Shown here in pieces: positions 6,657-15,392 of a DNA stretch of 25,693 nt. This DNA is from Gaiellasilicea sp046594445 (GTDB lineage: Bacteria; Actinomycetota; Thermoleophilia; Gaiellales; Gaiellaceae). Below the pieces are notes generated by a model that saw nothing but the letters and a program-made list of their open reading frames with translations, did no database searches and was not told the DNA's origin. Numbering within the stretch: the first letter of the stretch is position 1; each line of letters opens with the position of its first letter. The translations under genes and the position numbers were made by a program. The stretch is from assembly GCA_046594445.1 (NCBI GenBank), contig JBKJSM010000032.1:1-25693 (forward strand), read 5' to 3'.

Positions 6657-8318
6657 ATGAGGACCAAGACCCTCTGGTTCTGGCTCGCGTTGCTCGTCAC
6701 GAGCTTCGCGCTGGTCGCAGCCGGTTGTGGTGGCGACGACGACGGTGGCAACGCCGGCGCGACCACCGAAGAAGGCGGCGCGCAAGCCGCCGAGCAGGTG
6801 ATCACGGTCAACTGGGGCACGGAGCCCCCGTCCCTCGATCCCGGCCTGGCGAGCGATCTGACGTCGGCCAACATCCTGTTCAACATCATGGATCCGCTCG
6901 TCAAGCTCGACGACGATCTGACGCCGGTCCCCGCTGCCGCGGCGAGCGTGGAGACGAGCGAGGACGGCACAACCGTGACGTACGTCCTCCGGGACGATCT
7001 CAAGTGGTCGAACGGTGACCCCGTCACCGCCGAGGACTTCGAGTACTCCTGGAAGCGCACCGTTTCCCCGGAGCTCGGGGCGGACTATGCCTACCAGTTC
7101 TACGGCATCGTTGGCGCGCAGGACTACAACGGCTGCGACGCCAAGAAGGACGACTGCGCCGCGCTCGCCGAGAAGATGGGCGTGAACGCCGTCGACGACA
7201 AGACCCTCGAGGTCAAGCTGACGAGCCCGCAGCCGTGGTTCGTGCAGCAGTCGGCGCATCACTCGTTCCTCGCCGTGCATAAGGCGACGGTGGACAAGTT
7301 CGGCGACAAGTGGACCGAGGCGGCGAACATCGTCACCAACGGGCCGTTCAAGCTCGAGCGCTGGGAGCACAGCTCGGCGATCGACCTCGTCAAGTGGGAC
7401 GAGTGGCGCGACGCCGCGAGCGTCAAGCTCACACGCGTCAACGGCCGCATGATCGAGGACGGCACGACCGCCGTGCAGGCCTTCGAGGCCGGCGAGGTCG
7501 ACGTGCTCGAGACGCTGCCTCCCGACGAGATCCCGCGCCTGAAGGAGACGCCCGAGTACGCGCAGTACGCAGCGCTCGGCACGTACTACTACGGCGTCAA
7601 CGTCGACAACATCACCGACGTGAAGCAGCGCCGCGCGATGGCCCTCGCGATCCCGCGGCAGTCGATCATCGACAACATCGCCCAAGCCGATCAGATCCCG
7701 GCGACCGGCTTCACGCCGGAGGGCATGCCGGGCTACGAGACGATCAACCCGGAGTCGCCGTGGCTGCCGACCGAGGGCGACATGGAGCAGGCGAAGCAGC
7801 TGATGAGCGAGGTCGCCAGCCCCAAGAAGAACATCACGCTCTACATCAACGACTCCCCGGGCCACCGCGAGATCGCGGTCGGAATCCAGGCTGCCTGGAA
7901 GGAGCTCGGGATCGAGAGCACGATCAAGCAGCAGGAGTTCCAGCAGTACCTGGAGTTCCTCGGGCCGCCGCCGAACAAGGACGTCGATGTCTATCGGCTC
8001 GGCTGGATCGGCGACTTCGTCGACGCGATCAACTTCCTCGAGCTGTGGACGTGCGAGTCCGGCAACAACTCGACCAACTACTGCAACAAGGAGTTCGACG
8101 CGTTGATCGAGAAGGCGCGCGCGACGGAGGACAACGACGCCCGCTACGAGCTGTACGCGCAGGCGGAGGACATCCTCTTCGGCGAGAACGGCGACATGCC
8201 GGTCCTCCCGATCTACTTCTACACCTACGTCGGGCTGGAGCGGGAGTCGATCAACGACTCGTTCGACCGCAACCTGCTCGACCAGGTCGACCTGACCAAG
8301 GTCGTCGTCACCGGGTAG
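6657..8318 (+). CDS. oppA: Oligopeptide ABC transporter, substrate-binding lipoprotein
   Basis: A 553-residue extracellular solute-binding protein of family 5. It starts with a lipoprotein signal (MRTKTLWFWLALLVTSFALV) and lipobox VAAGC (lipidated Cys24), then a flexible Asp/Gly-rich linker, GGDDDGGN. Conserved OppA blocks include WGTEPPSLDPG near the mature N-terminus, AEDFEYSWKRTVSP, NIVTNGPFKLERW and YGVNVDN. It would sit on the outer face of the membrane and deliver peptides to OppBC. Two Cys pairs, NGCDAKKDDC and WTCESGNNSTNYC, could form disulfides in the secreted domain. It is followed by a 20-bp hairpin and then the permease genes, the usual layout for keeping the binding protein in excess. 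Specificity for oligopeptides over dipeptides or other solutes is by similarity only. Confidence 0.93.
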   Translation: MRTKTLWFWLALLVTSFALVAAGCGGDDDGGNAGATTEEGGAQAAEQVITVNWGTEPPSLDPGLASDLTSANILFNIMDPLVKLDDDLTPVPAAAASVETSEDGTTVTYVLRDDLKWSNGDPVTAEDFEYSWKRTVSPELGADYAYQFYGIVGAQDYNGCDAKKDDCAALAEKMGVNAVDDKTLEVKLTSPQPWFVQQSAHHSFLAVHKATVDKFGDKWTEAANIVTNGPFKLERWEHSSAIDLVKWDEWRDAASVKLTRVNGRMIEDGTTAVQAFEAGEVDVLETLPPDEIPRLKETPEYAQYAALGTYYYGVNVDNITDVKQRRAMALAIPRQSIIDNIAQADQIPATGFTPEGMPGYETINPESPWLPTEGDMEQAKQLMSEVASPKKNITLYINDSPGHREIAVGIQAAWKELGIESTIKQQEFQQYLEFLGPPPNKDVDVYRLGWIGDFVDAINFLELWTCESGNNSTNYCNKEFDALIEKARATEDNDARYELYAQAEDILFGENGDMPVLPIYFYTYVGLERESINDSFDRNLLDQVDLTKVVVTG

Positions 8319-8327
8319 ACAGCACCG

Positions 8328-8371
8328 CCGAACAGGGGCGGGGGCGCTTCGGCGCTCCCGCCCCTGTTCGG
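8328..8371 (+). terminator. Intercistronic hairpin with UUCG loop between oppA and oppB
   Basis: A 20-bp stem (8328-8347 with 8352-8371) closes on the tetraloop TTCG (8348-8351). All pairs are Watson-Crick except one G-U (8343/8356). No T-run follows, and the next gene starts 28 nt later. It therefore probably acts as a partial terminator or, more likely, as a 3'-end block that stabilises oppA mRNA relative to the permease message. Confidence 0.85.
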
Positions 8372-8399
8372 GAAACTCCGACGCGGGTAGGGATCCTCC

Positions 8400-9326
8400 A
8401 TGCTGAAGTTCATCGTCAGGCGAGTCTTCTGGACGATCCCGGTGCTGCTCGTCGTCATCTTCCTGACGTTCATGATGATGCGCCAGATCGGCGGCAACCC
8501 GTTCCGGCAGTCCGAGCGCGCGGTCACCGAGGCGACGCAGCGAAACCTGGAGGAGAAGTTCCACGTGAACGACCCGTGGTACCTCCAGTACGCGCACTAC
8601 GTGAAGGGCGTCGCCACCTTCGACCTTGGCCCGTCGCTCGTCGTGCGCGGCCGCGACGTGAACGACATCGTCGCGACGCACTTCCCGAACTCGATCGAGC
8701 TCGGGGCCTACGCCTTCCTGTTCGCGCTGGTTTTCGGCGTTCCGCTGGGGATGATCGCCGCGCTCCGGCACAACACCTGGGTCGACTACAGCGCCATGTT
8801 CTTCTCCAACGTCTTCCACTCGGTGCCGAACTTCCTCGTCGCCACGCTCCTGATCTACTTCGTGGCGCTCAAGGCTGGCTGGGTGCCGACGAGCGGCTGG
8901 ACGAGCTGGCAGCACAAGATCCTGCCCTCGATCGCGCTCGGCTTCGCGCCCATGGCGCTCTTCGCGCGCCTGGTGCGCGGCACGATGCTCGAGACCCTGC
9001 AGCAGGACTACGTGCGGACGGCGCGGGCGAAGGGGCTTCGCTACCGCCGCGTGGTCGGGCTCCACGTGCTTCGGAACTCGCTGATCCCGGTCGTCACGGC
9101 CGCGGGGCCGCTGCTCGGCTTCATCATCACGGGCTCGTTCGTGATCGAGTTGATCTTCAACATCCCCGGGATCGGGCAGTCCTACGTCGACTCGGTCAGC
9201 AACCGCGATTACTCGGTCGTGATGGGCCTGACCGTCCTGCTCTCGGTGATCGTGATCCTCGCGAACCTCGTCGTGGACGTCCTCTACGGCATCCTCGACC
9301 CGCGCACACGGGACGCGCGCGCATGA
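8400..9326 (+). CDS. oppB: Oligopeptide ABC transporter permease OppB/DppB
   Basis: A 308-residue inner-membrane permease of the binding-protein-dependent transport family. The N-terminal helix starts MLKFIVRRVFWTIPVLLVVI, the classic OppB/DppB beginning. A periplasmic loop carries the GNPF segment, and further hydrophobic helices follow (six in all by eye). The EAA coupling loop lies at about 200-220 (YVRTARAKGLRYRRVVGLHV), where the ATPase subunits dock. The C-terminus DVLYGILDPRTR is also family-typical. The ATG at 8400 has a weak AGGGA upstream. The stop overlaps the next start as ATGA, so OppB and OppC should be made in equal amounts. It pairs with OppC to form the channel. Confidence 0.95.
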   Translation: MLKFIVRRVFWTIPVLLVVIFLTFMMMRQIGGNPFRQSERAVTEATQRNLEEKFHVNDPWYLQYAHYVKGVATFDLGPSLVVRGRDVNDIVATHFPNSIELGAYAFLFALVFGVPLGMIAALRHNTWVDYSAMFFSNVFHSVPNFLVATLLIYFVALKAGWVPTSGWTSWQHKILPSIALGFAPMALFARLVRGTMLETLQQDYVRTARAKGLRYRRVVGLHVLRNSLIPVVTAAGPLLGFIITGSFVIELIFNIPGIGQSYVDSVSNRDYSVVMGLTVLLSVIVILANLVVDVLYGILDPRTRDARA

Positions 9327-10249
9327 GCGTCACCGACGCACGCGAGGAAGGGCTCGCCACCACGCCCAGCGCCGCGCCGGCCTCCGGTGCGCCGATCGCC
9401 CAGTCGAATCTCTGGAAGGACGCTTGGCGTCGCTACGTCCGTAACAAGGCCGCGGTCGTGGCCGGCTCCGTCTTCGTCGTCGTCCTGCTCTACTGCCTGA
9501 TCGCGCCGATCGCCTCGCCGCATGACCCGGACAAGATCGCGTTCGAGATCGCGAACCAGACTCCGAGCCTCGAGCATCCATTCGGCACCGACAAGTTCGG
9601 TCGCGACCTCTTCACGCGCACGGCCCTCGGAGGGCGCGTCTCGATCTCGATCGGCTTCGGCGCCACGCTCGCGATCCTGTTCATCGGCGTCGTCTACGGC
9701 GCGATCTCCGGGTTTGTGGCCGGCCGGCTCGACAACGGGCTGATGCGCTTCCTCGACGCGCTCTACGGCCTGCCGTATCTGCCGTTCGCGATCATCACCC
9801 TCGCGATCATCGGCCGCACGAACCTGTGGACGATGATGATCGCGCTGTCGGTCGCGAGCTGGTTCACGACCGCGCGCATCGTCCGCGGTCAGGTGCTGAC
9901 GCTGAAGGAGAACGACTACGTCCGCGCGGCCAAGGCCGTCGGCGCACGCTGGCACCGCATCCTCGTCCGCCACCTGCTGCCGAACACGCTCGGCGTCCTG
10001 ATCATCGCGATCTTCCTCGAGCTTCCGGGCGTGATCCTGGGCGAGGCGTTCCTCTCCTTCATCGGCCTGGGGATCAGCCCGCCGGACGCGTCGTGGGGCG
10101 CCATGGCGCAGGAGGGGCGTACCGTCTTCCGGAGTCATCCAACGGCGATCGTCGTCCCCTCCGTGGCGATCGCGACGCTCGTCCTCTGTGCGAACTTCGT
10201 CGCCGACGGCCTCCGCGACGCGCTCGACCCCAGGACCCGGGAGACGTAA
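9323..10249 (+). CDS. oppC: Oligopeptide ABC transporter permease OppC/DppC
   Basis: A 308-residue permease. A hydrophilic, Ala/Ser/Pro-rich cytoplasmic N-terminus of about 30 residues precedes the OppC_N motif NLWKDAWRRYVRNKAAVVAG and the first membrane helix. The hallmark HPFGTDKFGRDLFTR follows, then further helices. The EAA loop YVRAAKAVGARWHRILVRHL sits near residue 200-220, and GEAFLSFIGLGISPP and DGLRDALDPR lie near the end. The ATG at 9323 overlaps the oppB stop (ATGA), and its TAA shares one base with the oppD ATG (TAATG). It forms the heterodimeric pore with OppB. Confidence 0.95.
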   Translation: MSVTDAREEGLATTPSAAPASGAPIAQSNLWKDAWRRYVRNKAAVVAGSVFVVVLLYCLIAPIASPHDPDKIAFEIANQTPSLEHPFGTDKFGRDLFTRTALGGRVSISIGFGATLAILFIGVVYGAISGFVAGRLDNGLMRFLDALYGLPYLPFAIITLAIIGRTNLWTMMIALSVASWFTTARIVRGQVLTLKENDYVRAAKAVGARWHRILVRHLLPNTLGVLIIAIFLELPGVILGEAFLSFIGLGISPPDASWGAMAQEGRTVFRSHPTAIVVPSVAIATLVLCANFVADGLRDALDPRTRET

Positions 10250-11265
10250 TGGCGCTGCTTGAAGTCAACGACCTCCGCACGCACTTCTTCACCCGCGAAG
10301 GCATCGTCCGCGCGGTGGACGGGATCAGCTTCGCGGTCGAGAAGGGCAAGACGCTCGGGATCGTCGGCGAGTCGGGCTGCGGCAAGTCCGTGACGGCGCT
10401 CTCGATCATGGGTCTGATCCCGAAGCCGCCGGCGAAGATCGTCTCCGGCTCGGTGATGTTCGAGGGCCGGGACTTGACGCAGCTCTCCGAGAATCAGCTC
10501 GAGGACGTGCGCGGCCGCGAGATCGCAATGATCTTCCAGGACCCGATGACCTCGCTGAACCCGACGCTGACGATCGGGACCCAGATCACGGAGACGATCC
10601 GGCGCCACTACGAGGTCTCGCAGAAGCAGGCGAACAAGAAGGCGATCGAGCTGCTGGAGGAGGTGCGGATCCCGCGCGCGCCCGAGCGGCTCAAGGACTA
10701 TCCGCACCGCTTCTCGGGTGGTATGCGGCAGCGCGTGATGATCGCGATCGCCCTCTCCTGCGACCCGAAGCTACTGATCGCCGACGAGCCCACTACCGCG
10801 CTCGACGTGACCGTCCAGGCTTCCGTCCTCGACCTGCTGGACGACCTCCGCCGCGAGCACGACATGGCGATGATCCTGATCACGCACGACATGGGCGTCG
10901 TCGCGGAGTCGGCGGACGACATCCTCGTCATGTACGCGGGCCAGGTCGTGGAGCAGGCGTCGACCCTCGATCTCTTCGACCGGCCCGAGCACCCCTACAC
11001 CGAGGCCCTCCTCGGCGCGCTGCCGCAGATCGAGGGCGAGGGGATCCGCGAGGGACGGCTGACGGCGATACCCGGCCGCCCGCCCGACCTGATCGACCCG
11101 CCCGCGGCCTGCCGCTTCGCGCCGCGCTGCCCCTACGCGGGCAGCGACTCGTGCACCGAGCACATGCCGGAGCTGCGCGAGCTCCGGAAGGGCCACTGGG
11201 TTCGCTCCGCGCATCCGGCGAGCGAGCGCGCCGGCAGCCGCGAGCCCGAGGGGGCGACCGCGTGA
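10249..11265 (+). CDS. oppD: Oligopeptide ABC transporter ATP-binding protein OppD/DppD
   Basis: A 338-residue cytoplasmic ABC ATPase. Walker A is GESGCGKS with Lys46, the Q-loop is MIFQDPMTSLNP, the signature FSGGMRQRVMIA, Walker B LLIADEPTTALD, and the switch His lies in ILITHDMG. The C-terminal oligopeptide/dipeptide region holds CRFAPRCPYAGSDSC, three cysteines of the four-Cys motif. In mycobacterial OppD this motif carries an iron-sulfur cluster. The fourth position, normally a Cys in a C-H-x-P context near the end, reads SAHPA here and lacks it. The start shares one base with the oppC stop; the end overlaps the GTG of oppF as GTGA. It powers transport together with OppF. Confidence 0.95.
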   Translation: MALLEVNDLRTHFFTREGIVRAVDGISFAVEKGKTLGIVGESGCGKSVTALSIMGLIPKPPAKIVSGSVMFEGRDLTQLSENQLEDVRGREIAMIFQDPMTSLNPTLTIGTQITETIRRHYEVSQKQANKKAIELLEEVRIPRAPERLKDYPHRFSGGMRQRVMIAIALSCDPKLLIADEPTTALDVTVQASVLDLLDDLRREHDMAMILITHDMGVVAESADDILVMYAGQVVEQASTLDLFDRPEHPYTEALLGALPQIEGEGIREGRLTAIPGRPPDLIDPPAACRFAPRCPYAGSDSCTEHMPELRELRKGHWVRSAHPASERAGSREPEGATA

Positions 11266-12128
11266 GCGCCGACGGCACACCGCTCCTTTCGGTCACCGAC
11301 CTCCACAAGCACTTCCCGATCCGCGCGGGCTTGCTGATCGAGCGCAAGGTGGGGGAGGTGCGCGCCGTCGACGGCGTCAGCTTCGACGTGGCCGAGGGAG
11401 AGACACTCGGCCTCGTCGGCGAGTCGGGCTCGGGAAAGTCGACGACCGGCTACTGCGTCCTCCAGCTCCTGAAGCCGACCTCGGGCTCGGTGCGGTTCGA
11501 GGGCACCGAGCTGACCGAGCTCGGGCGCGAGGAGCTGCGTCGGATGCGGCGGGAGATGCAGATCGTCTTCCAGGACCCGTACTCGTCGCTCGATCCGCGG
11601 ATGACGGTCGGCGACATCGTCGCGGAGCCCCTGATCGTGCACGCAATCGGCACGCGCAAGGACCGCAGCGTCCGCGTCCGCGAGCTGCTCGACGTCGTCG
11701 GCTTCAACCCGAGCTACACGAACCGCTACCCGCACGAGTTCTCCGGGGGCCAGCGGCAGCGGATCGGCATCGCCCGGGCGCTCGCGCTCAGCCCGAAGCT
11801 GATCGTGTGCGACGAGCCGGTCTCCGCGCTCGACGTCTCGATCCAGGCGCAGATCCTCAACCTGCTCAAGGACCTCCAGCGCGACTTCGCGCTCACGTAC
11901 CTCTTCATCGCGCACGATCTCGCCGTCGTTCGCGCGATGAGCGACCGGATCGCGGTGATGAACAACGGCCAGCTCGTCGAGATCGGCGCTGCCGAACAGG
12001 TGTACACGCGCCCGCAGCACGACTACACGAAGGCCCTGCTCTCCGCGGTCCCGATCCCAGACCCGCGCGCGATGAAAGAGCGGAAGGCCGCGCGGCGCAA
12101 GCTGCGGCACGCGCTCGCCGAAGGCTAG
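11262..12128 (+). CDS. oppF: Oligopeptide ABC transporter ATP-binding protein OppF
   Basis: A 288-residue ABC ATPase starting at GTG 11262 (MSADGTPLLSVTDLHKHFPI), inside the oppD stop. Walker A is GESGSGKS, the Q-loop IVFQDPYSSLDP, the signature FSGGQRQRIGIARAL, Walker B LIVCDEPVSALD, and the switch region YLFIAHDLAVV. It is shorter than most OppF proteins (about 320-340 residues). It stops soon after YTKALLSAVPIPDP with a basic tail (KERKAARRKLRHALAEG) and lacks the Cys-containing C-terminal extension found in many homologues. All nucleotide-binding motifs are intact, so it should be active. It is the last gene of the transporter operon. Confidence 0.94.
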   Translation: MSADGTPLLSVTDLHKHFPIRAGLLIERKVGEVRAVDGVSFDVAEGETLGLVGESGSGKSTTGYCVLQLLKPTSGSVRFEGTELTELGREELRRMRREMQIVFQDPYSSLDPRMTVGDIVAEPLIVHAIGTRKDRSVRVRELLDVVGFNPSYTNRYPHEFSGGQRQRIGIARALALSPKLIVCDEPVSALDVSIQAQILNLLKDLQRDFALTYLFIAHDLAVVRAMSDRIAVMNNGQLVEIGAAEQVYTRPQHDYTKALLSAVPIPDPRAMKERKAARRKLRHALAEG

Positions 12129-12190
12129 GCCGGTCGGGCATCCCCCGTCCGAGGGAGCGGAGCGAGCCCTCTCGCGTCGAATGTCAAGAC

Positions 12191-14206
12191 GTGGAGAGAA
12201 GCCTCGACAGGCGCTTCTTCGCGATCGCCTGTTCGGCAGGCGTCGCGTGGGTCGCGCTCTACGCCTCCTGGACGGCGATCGCGCCGTGGGGGTTCGAGGG
12301 CCAGCGTTGGTTCTCGAACGTCGCCTACCACGTGCCGATCGTGGCGGCGACTGCGATCGCCCTCGCCGCCTGGCGCCACGGCCGAGTGGGCTCGCACACG
12401 TTCTGGGCTCTGCTCGCGCTCTCCAACGCGGTCTGGCTCGTGTCCGAGCTCCTGTGGTCGGTACGCGAGCTGTCGTCAGGAGAGGTTCCCTTCCCCTGGT
12501 GGCCGGACGTCGGCTACCTCGCTTCGTACGTACTCCTGCTCGCCGCGGCCGTCGCCGGCTTCCGGCCCTCCCTGCGCGCGCTCGGAGCGCGCGACCTGCT
12601 CGACGGCGTCATCCTCGTCGCCACGCTCGCCCTCCTCTGGTGGTGGGCGATCGTACGCCCGCTCGGGCTTGGCCTGGACTCGGCGTCGCTCGTCGGCGTC
12701 GCGTATCCGGTGTTCGGGTTCCTGCTGCTCGGCTTTCTGGTCACGACGCGCTTCGTCCCGGCGCGGTGCGGGACGCTGACGTTGAGGCTTTTCGGCCTCG
12801 GGATTCTCTCCACAGCGGTTGCCGACGGTCTCTACACGCACGCCGCGATTACGCACAGCTATCTCCCCGGCGCCTGGATCAGCCTCGGCTGGCAGGCCGA
12901 GGCGGTGCTCTTCACGCTCGCGGGCCTCGCCGCGTTGCGGATGGACACGCGCTCCGCCTGGACGCGCTGGCGGCCGCCCAACAGGCTAGGCTCGGTCGTC
13001 ATCGTCGCGGCGGGGCTCCTGAGCCTGGGCGTCGTGCTCGTCGCCGATGGAGTCGACGGCCTGGATGCCGCGACGGTGGCGGCCTGGAGTGCAGTCGCCG
13101 CCGTCATCCTCGCGCGCCTGGCCTTCCTCGTCCGCGACGAGCTGACCGCGAGCGAGCTCCGCGATCCGGCGAGCGGCGCCTACACGCCCACCTACCTGCT
13201 CGAGGCCGCCGAGCAGCACCTGCGTCGCGCCCGGCACCTCGAAGAGAACTTCGCGATCGCGCTCTTCGACCTGGGGGACGGCGGGGTGGGTATGGCTGCT
13301 CGGTCGATCGTCGCCGCGGCGGCGCCCACCGACGCCGTTGGCCGGATGGACGAGCGGCGCCTGGCCGTCGTGCTCGACCGGACAGACAGAGAAGACGCCG
13401 CTGCGGCCACGGAACGGCTGCGCGGCGCCAGCGGAGGTCACGTTTCGGCCGGTGTCGCGGTTTGGCGCGAGGCAGATGAGCTCGACGACGTGATGGCGCG
13501 CGCCGACGGCCTGCTGGCCGCCTCGCTACGTCTCGGCGGCGGCCACACCCGTGGGCCAGACCCGGACCGGCTGCTCGAAAGCGCCGCGATCGGGACGGAG
13601 GAGCTCGGGCAGCTGCTCGACCTCGCCTCCGCGGTCGACGCGCGTTACGGGGTCGACGCCGAGCACTCGCGCAACGTCGCGCGGGTGGCGCGCGAAGTCG
13701 GTGTCGCCCTGGGCCTCGACGAGGAGGAGATCCGGCTCTGCTATCTCGGTGGTCTGCTCCACGCGGTCGGGACGCTGCGTCTGACGGCCGAGGAGGCCAG
13801 CCCCGCGATGACGGTCGGTACCGAGGGAGGCGGGCTGCTCCAGCACGCGCTCGAGGGCAGCGAGATCGTGAGGCGCATGCCCAGCGTCGCCTCGGTGGCG
13901 CCGGTCGTCGCCGCTCACCAGGAGCACTGGGACGGGAGTGGGTCGCCGCGCGGCTTGGTCAAGGAGCAGATTCCGATGCCCGCGCGAGTCGTCGCCGTCG
14001 CGAATGCGATCGTCACGCTGACGACGCCGCATCCATGGCGGATGCCGAGCTCGCTGACGTCCGCGTTGACGGAGATCTGGCGCTTCGCGGGCGAGCGCTA
14101 CGACGCGGAGGTCGTAAGCGCCGTCCTCCGCCTCGTCCGCGAGGGCGGGTTGGCGGAGCTCGAACAAGCTCAGGCGCCTACGTCCGGCGCCCCGTTGCGC
14201 GTCTAG
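12191..14206 (+). CDS. Multi-pass membrane protein with degenerate GGDEF and HD-GYP domains
   Basis: A 671-residue protein. The first 300 or so residues hold about ten hydrophobic segments (for example FGFLLLGFLVTT and LLDGVILVATLALLWWW). A GGDEF-like domain follows at about 325-450; it keeps the fold pattern (DPASGAYTPTYLLEAAEQ, later DREDAAAATERLRG), but the GGDEF motif reads MDERR at 386-390. The final third resembles HD-GYP: EHSRNVARVAREVGVALGLD, then His524-Ala525 (LLHAVGT) in place of HD, HQEHWDGSGSPRG (576-588) in place of HHExxDGSGYP, and Asn605 where Asp is expected. Both catalytic sites therefore look dead, suggesting a c-di-GMP receptor or scaffold. GTG 12191 is the only plausible start before the first helix. 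It lies 62 nt after oppF, so co-transcription is possible. Confidence 0.85.
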   Translation: MERSLDRRFFAIACSAGVAWVALYASWTAIAPWGFEGQRWFSNVAYHVPIVAATAIALAAWRHGRVGSHTFWALLALSNAVWLVSELLWSVRELSSGEVPFPWWPDVGYLASYVLLLAAAVAGFRPSLRALGARDLLDGVILVATLALLWWWAIVRPLGLGLDSASLVGVAYPVFGFLLLGFLVTTRFVPARCGTLTLRLFGLGILSTAVADGLYTHAAITHSYLPGAWISLGWQAEAVLFTLAGLAALRMDTRSAWTRWRPPNRLGSVVIVAAGLLSLGVVLVADGVDGLDAATVAAWSAVAAVILARLAFLVRDELTASELRDPASGAYTPTYLLEAAEQHLRRARHLEENFAIALFDLGDGGVGMAARSIVAAAAPTDAVGRMDERRLAVVLDRTDREDAAAATERLRGASGGHVSAGVAVWREADELDDVMARADGLLAASLRLGGGHTRGPDPDRLLESAAIGTEELGQLLDLASAVDARYGVDAEHSRNVARVAREVGVALGLDEEEIRLCYLGGLLHAVGTLRLTAEEASPAMTVGTEGGGLLQHALEGSEIVRRMPSVASVAPVVAAHQEHWDGSGSPRGLVKEQIPMPARVVAVANAIVTLTTPHPWRMPSSLTSALTEIWRFAGERYDAEVVSAVLRLVREGGLAELEQAQAPTSGAPLRV

Positions 14207-14211
14207 CTCGC

Positions 14212-14228
14212 GGCGCTCCCGGAGCGCC
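14212..14228. terminator. Short GC hairpin between convergent genes
   Basis: GGCGCT (14212-14217) pairs with AGCGCC (14223-14228) around a 5-nt loop, just after the stop of the membrane protein gene and before the stop of the acyl-CoA dehydrogenase gene. There is no T-run on either strand. It is a weak candidate for a bidirectional terminator. Confidence 0.4.
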
Positions 14229-14248
14229 CGCGCCGCCGCCGAGCCTCT

Positions 14249-15382
14249 CTAGAGACCGAGGTGCTTAGCGATGACCATGCGCTGCACCTCGTTCGTGCCT
14301 TCGCCGATCTCCAGGATCTTCTGATCGCGATACAGGCGCGAGATCGCGTACTCGTCCATGAAGCCGTAGCCGCCGTGGATCTGCAGCGCCCAGTTGGCGG
14401 CGCGGTTGGAGAGCTCGCCCGTGTAGAGCTTCGCCATCGCCGCCTCGCGTGCGAACGGCCGGCCCTGATCCTTCAGCCACGCGGCTCTGATCACGAGCGC
14501 GCGGCCGGCCTCGATCTCCGTCGCCATGTCCGCGAGCTTGAATCGGACCGCCTGGAACCGTGCGATCGGCTTGCCGAACTGCTCGCGCTCCTGCGCATAG
14601 GCGAAGGCGAGGTCATATGCGCCCTGCGCGAGGCCGACCCCCATCGCCGCGATCGAAATCCGGCCGCCGTCGAGGATCTGCATGAATTGGTGAAATCCCT
14701 GGCCGCGCTCGCCGAGCAGATTGCCCTCAGGCACGGAGACGTCGCGAAACGACAGCTCGCGCGTGTCGGAGGCCTTCCAGCCGAGTTTCTTCAGCGGCGG
14801 CGAGATCTCATAGCCCGTAGCGCCGTTCGGGACGATCACATTCGAGATCTCGTCCTCGCCCGTCAGCGCCGTGATTGTGACGCAACCGCTGATGTCGGTG
14901 CCCGCGTTGGTGATGAATATCTTGGAGCCGTTCACGACCCACTGCCCGTCGCGAAGCTCTGCCGTCGTGCGGGTGGCGCCCGCGTCGGAGCCGGCGCCGG
15001 CCTCCGTCAGCCCGAAGGCTGCCAGCTTGCGGCCGGATGCGAGGTCGGGCAGCCACTCGCGCCGCTGCTCCTCGGTGCCGAAGAGGAAGATCGGCATCGT
15101 CCCGAGCGAGGTGTGCGCCGCGACGGTGATCGCCACGGACGAGTCGATCCGCGTCAGCTCCTCGATCGCGAGCGCGTACGAGACGGTGTCCCCGCCCGCG
15201 CCGCCGTACTCCTCCGGGATCGGCAGGCCCATCAGGCCGAGCTCGCCGAGCTCCGCGACGAGCTCGTACGGGAAGCGCGACTCGCGGTCGAGCTCCTCGG
15301 CGACCGGTGCGACCTTCTCGCGCGCGAATTCCCGCACGGTGTCGCGGACGAGTTGCTGCTCCTGCGTCAGGTCGAGGTCCAT
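14249..15382 (-). CDS. Acyl-CoA dehydrogenase (short/medium-chain type)
   Basis: A 377-residue FAD enzyme that forms the 2,3-double bond in acyl-CoA and passes electrons to ETF. The N-terminal helical domain starts LTQEQQLVRDTVREFAREKV. The middle beta domain has FGLTEAGAGSDAGA (about 123-136, FAD/substrate contacts). The C-terminal helical domain has REQFGKPIARFQAVRFKLAD and QIHGGYGFMDEY. The catalytic base is Glu361 in IGEGTNEVQRMVIAKHL. Glu at this position is the SCAD/MCAD arrangement; isovaleryl-CoA dehydrogenases carry the base elsewhere, so a LiuA role is not supported by this residue. Length is normal. It diverges from an SCP2 gene over 57 bp. The exact chain length or branching of the substrate cannot be read from the sequence. 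Confidence 0.94.
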   Translation of the reverse strand: MDLDLTQEQQLVRDTVREFAREKVAPVAEELDRESRFPYELVAELGELGLMGLPIPEEYGGAGGDTVSYALAIEELTRIDSSVAITVAAHTSLGTMPIFLFGTEEQRREWLPDLASGRKLAAFGLTEAGAGSDAGATRTTAELRDGQWVVNGSKIFITNAGTDISGCVTITALTGEDEISNVIVPNGATGYEISPPLKKLGWKASDTRELSFRDVSVPEGNLLGERGQGFHQFMQILDGGRISIAAMGVGLAQGAYDLAFAYAQEREQFGKPIARFQAVRFKLADMATEIEAGRALVIRAAWLKDQGRPFAREAAMAKLYTGELSNRAANWALQIHGGYGFMDEYAISRLYRDQKILEIGEGTNEVQRMVIAKHLGL

Positions 15383-15392
15383 GCGCGGGCGA

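Noticed and set aside
6561..9065. Long minus-strand open frame opposite oppA and oppB
   Set aside because: Composition-driven antisense frame with no recognisable domain, lying over two clear transporter genes with ribosome sites and overlaps.
12129..12190. GAGGG...CCCTC hairpin after oppF as a terminator
   Set aside because: Only 5 bp with an 11-nt loop and no T-run; in sequence this GC-rich such a match is expected by chance.
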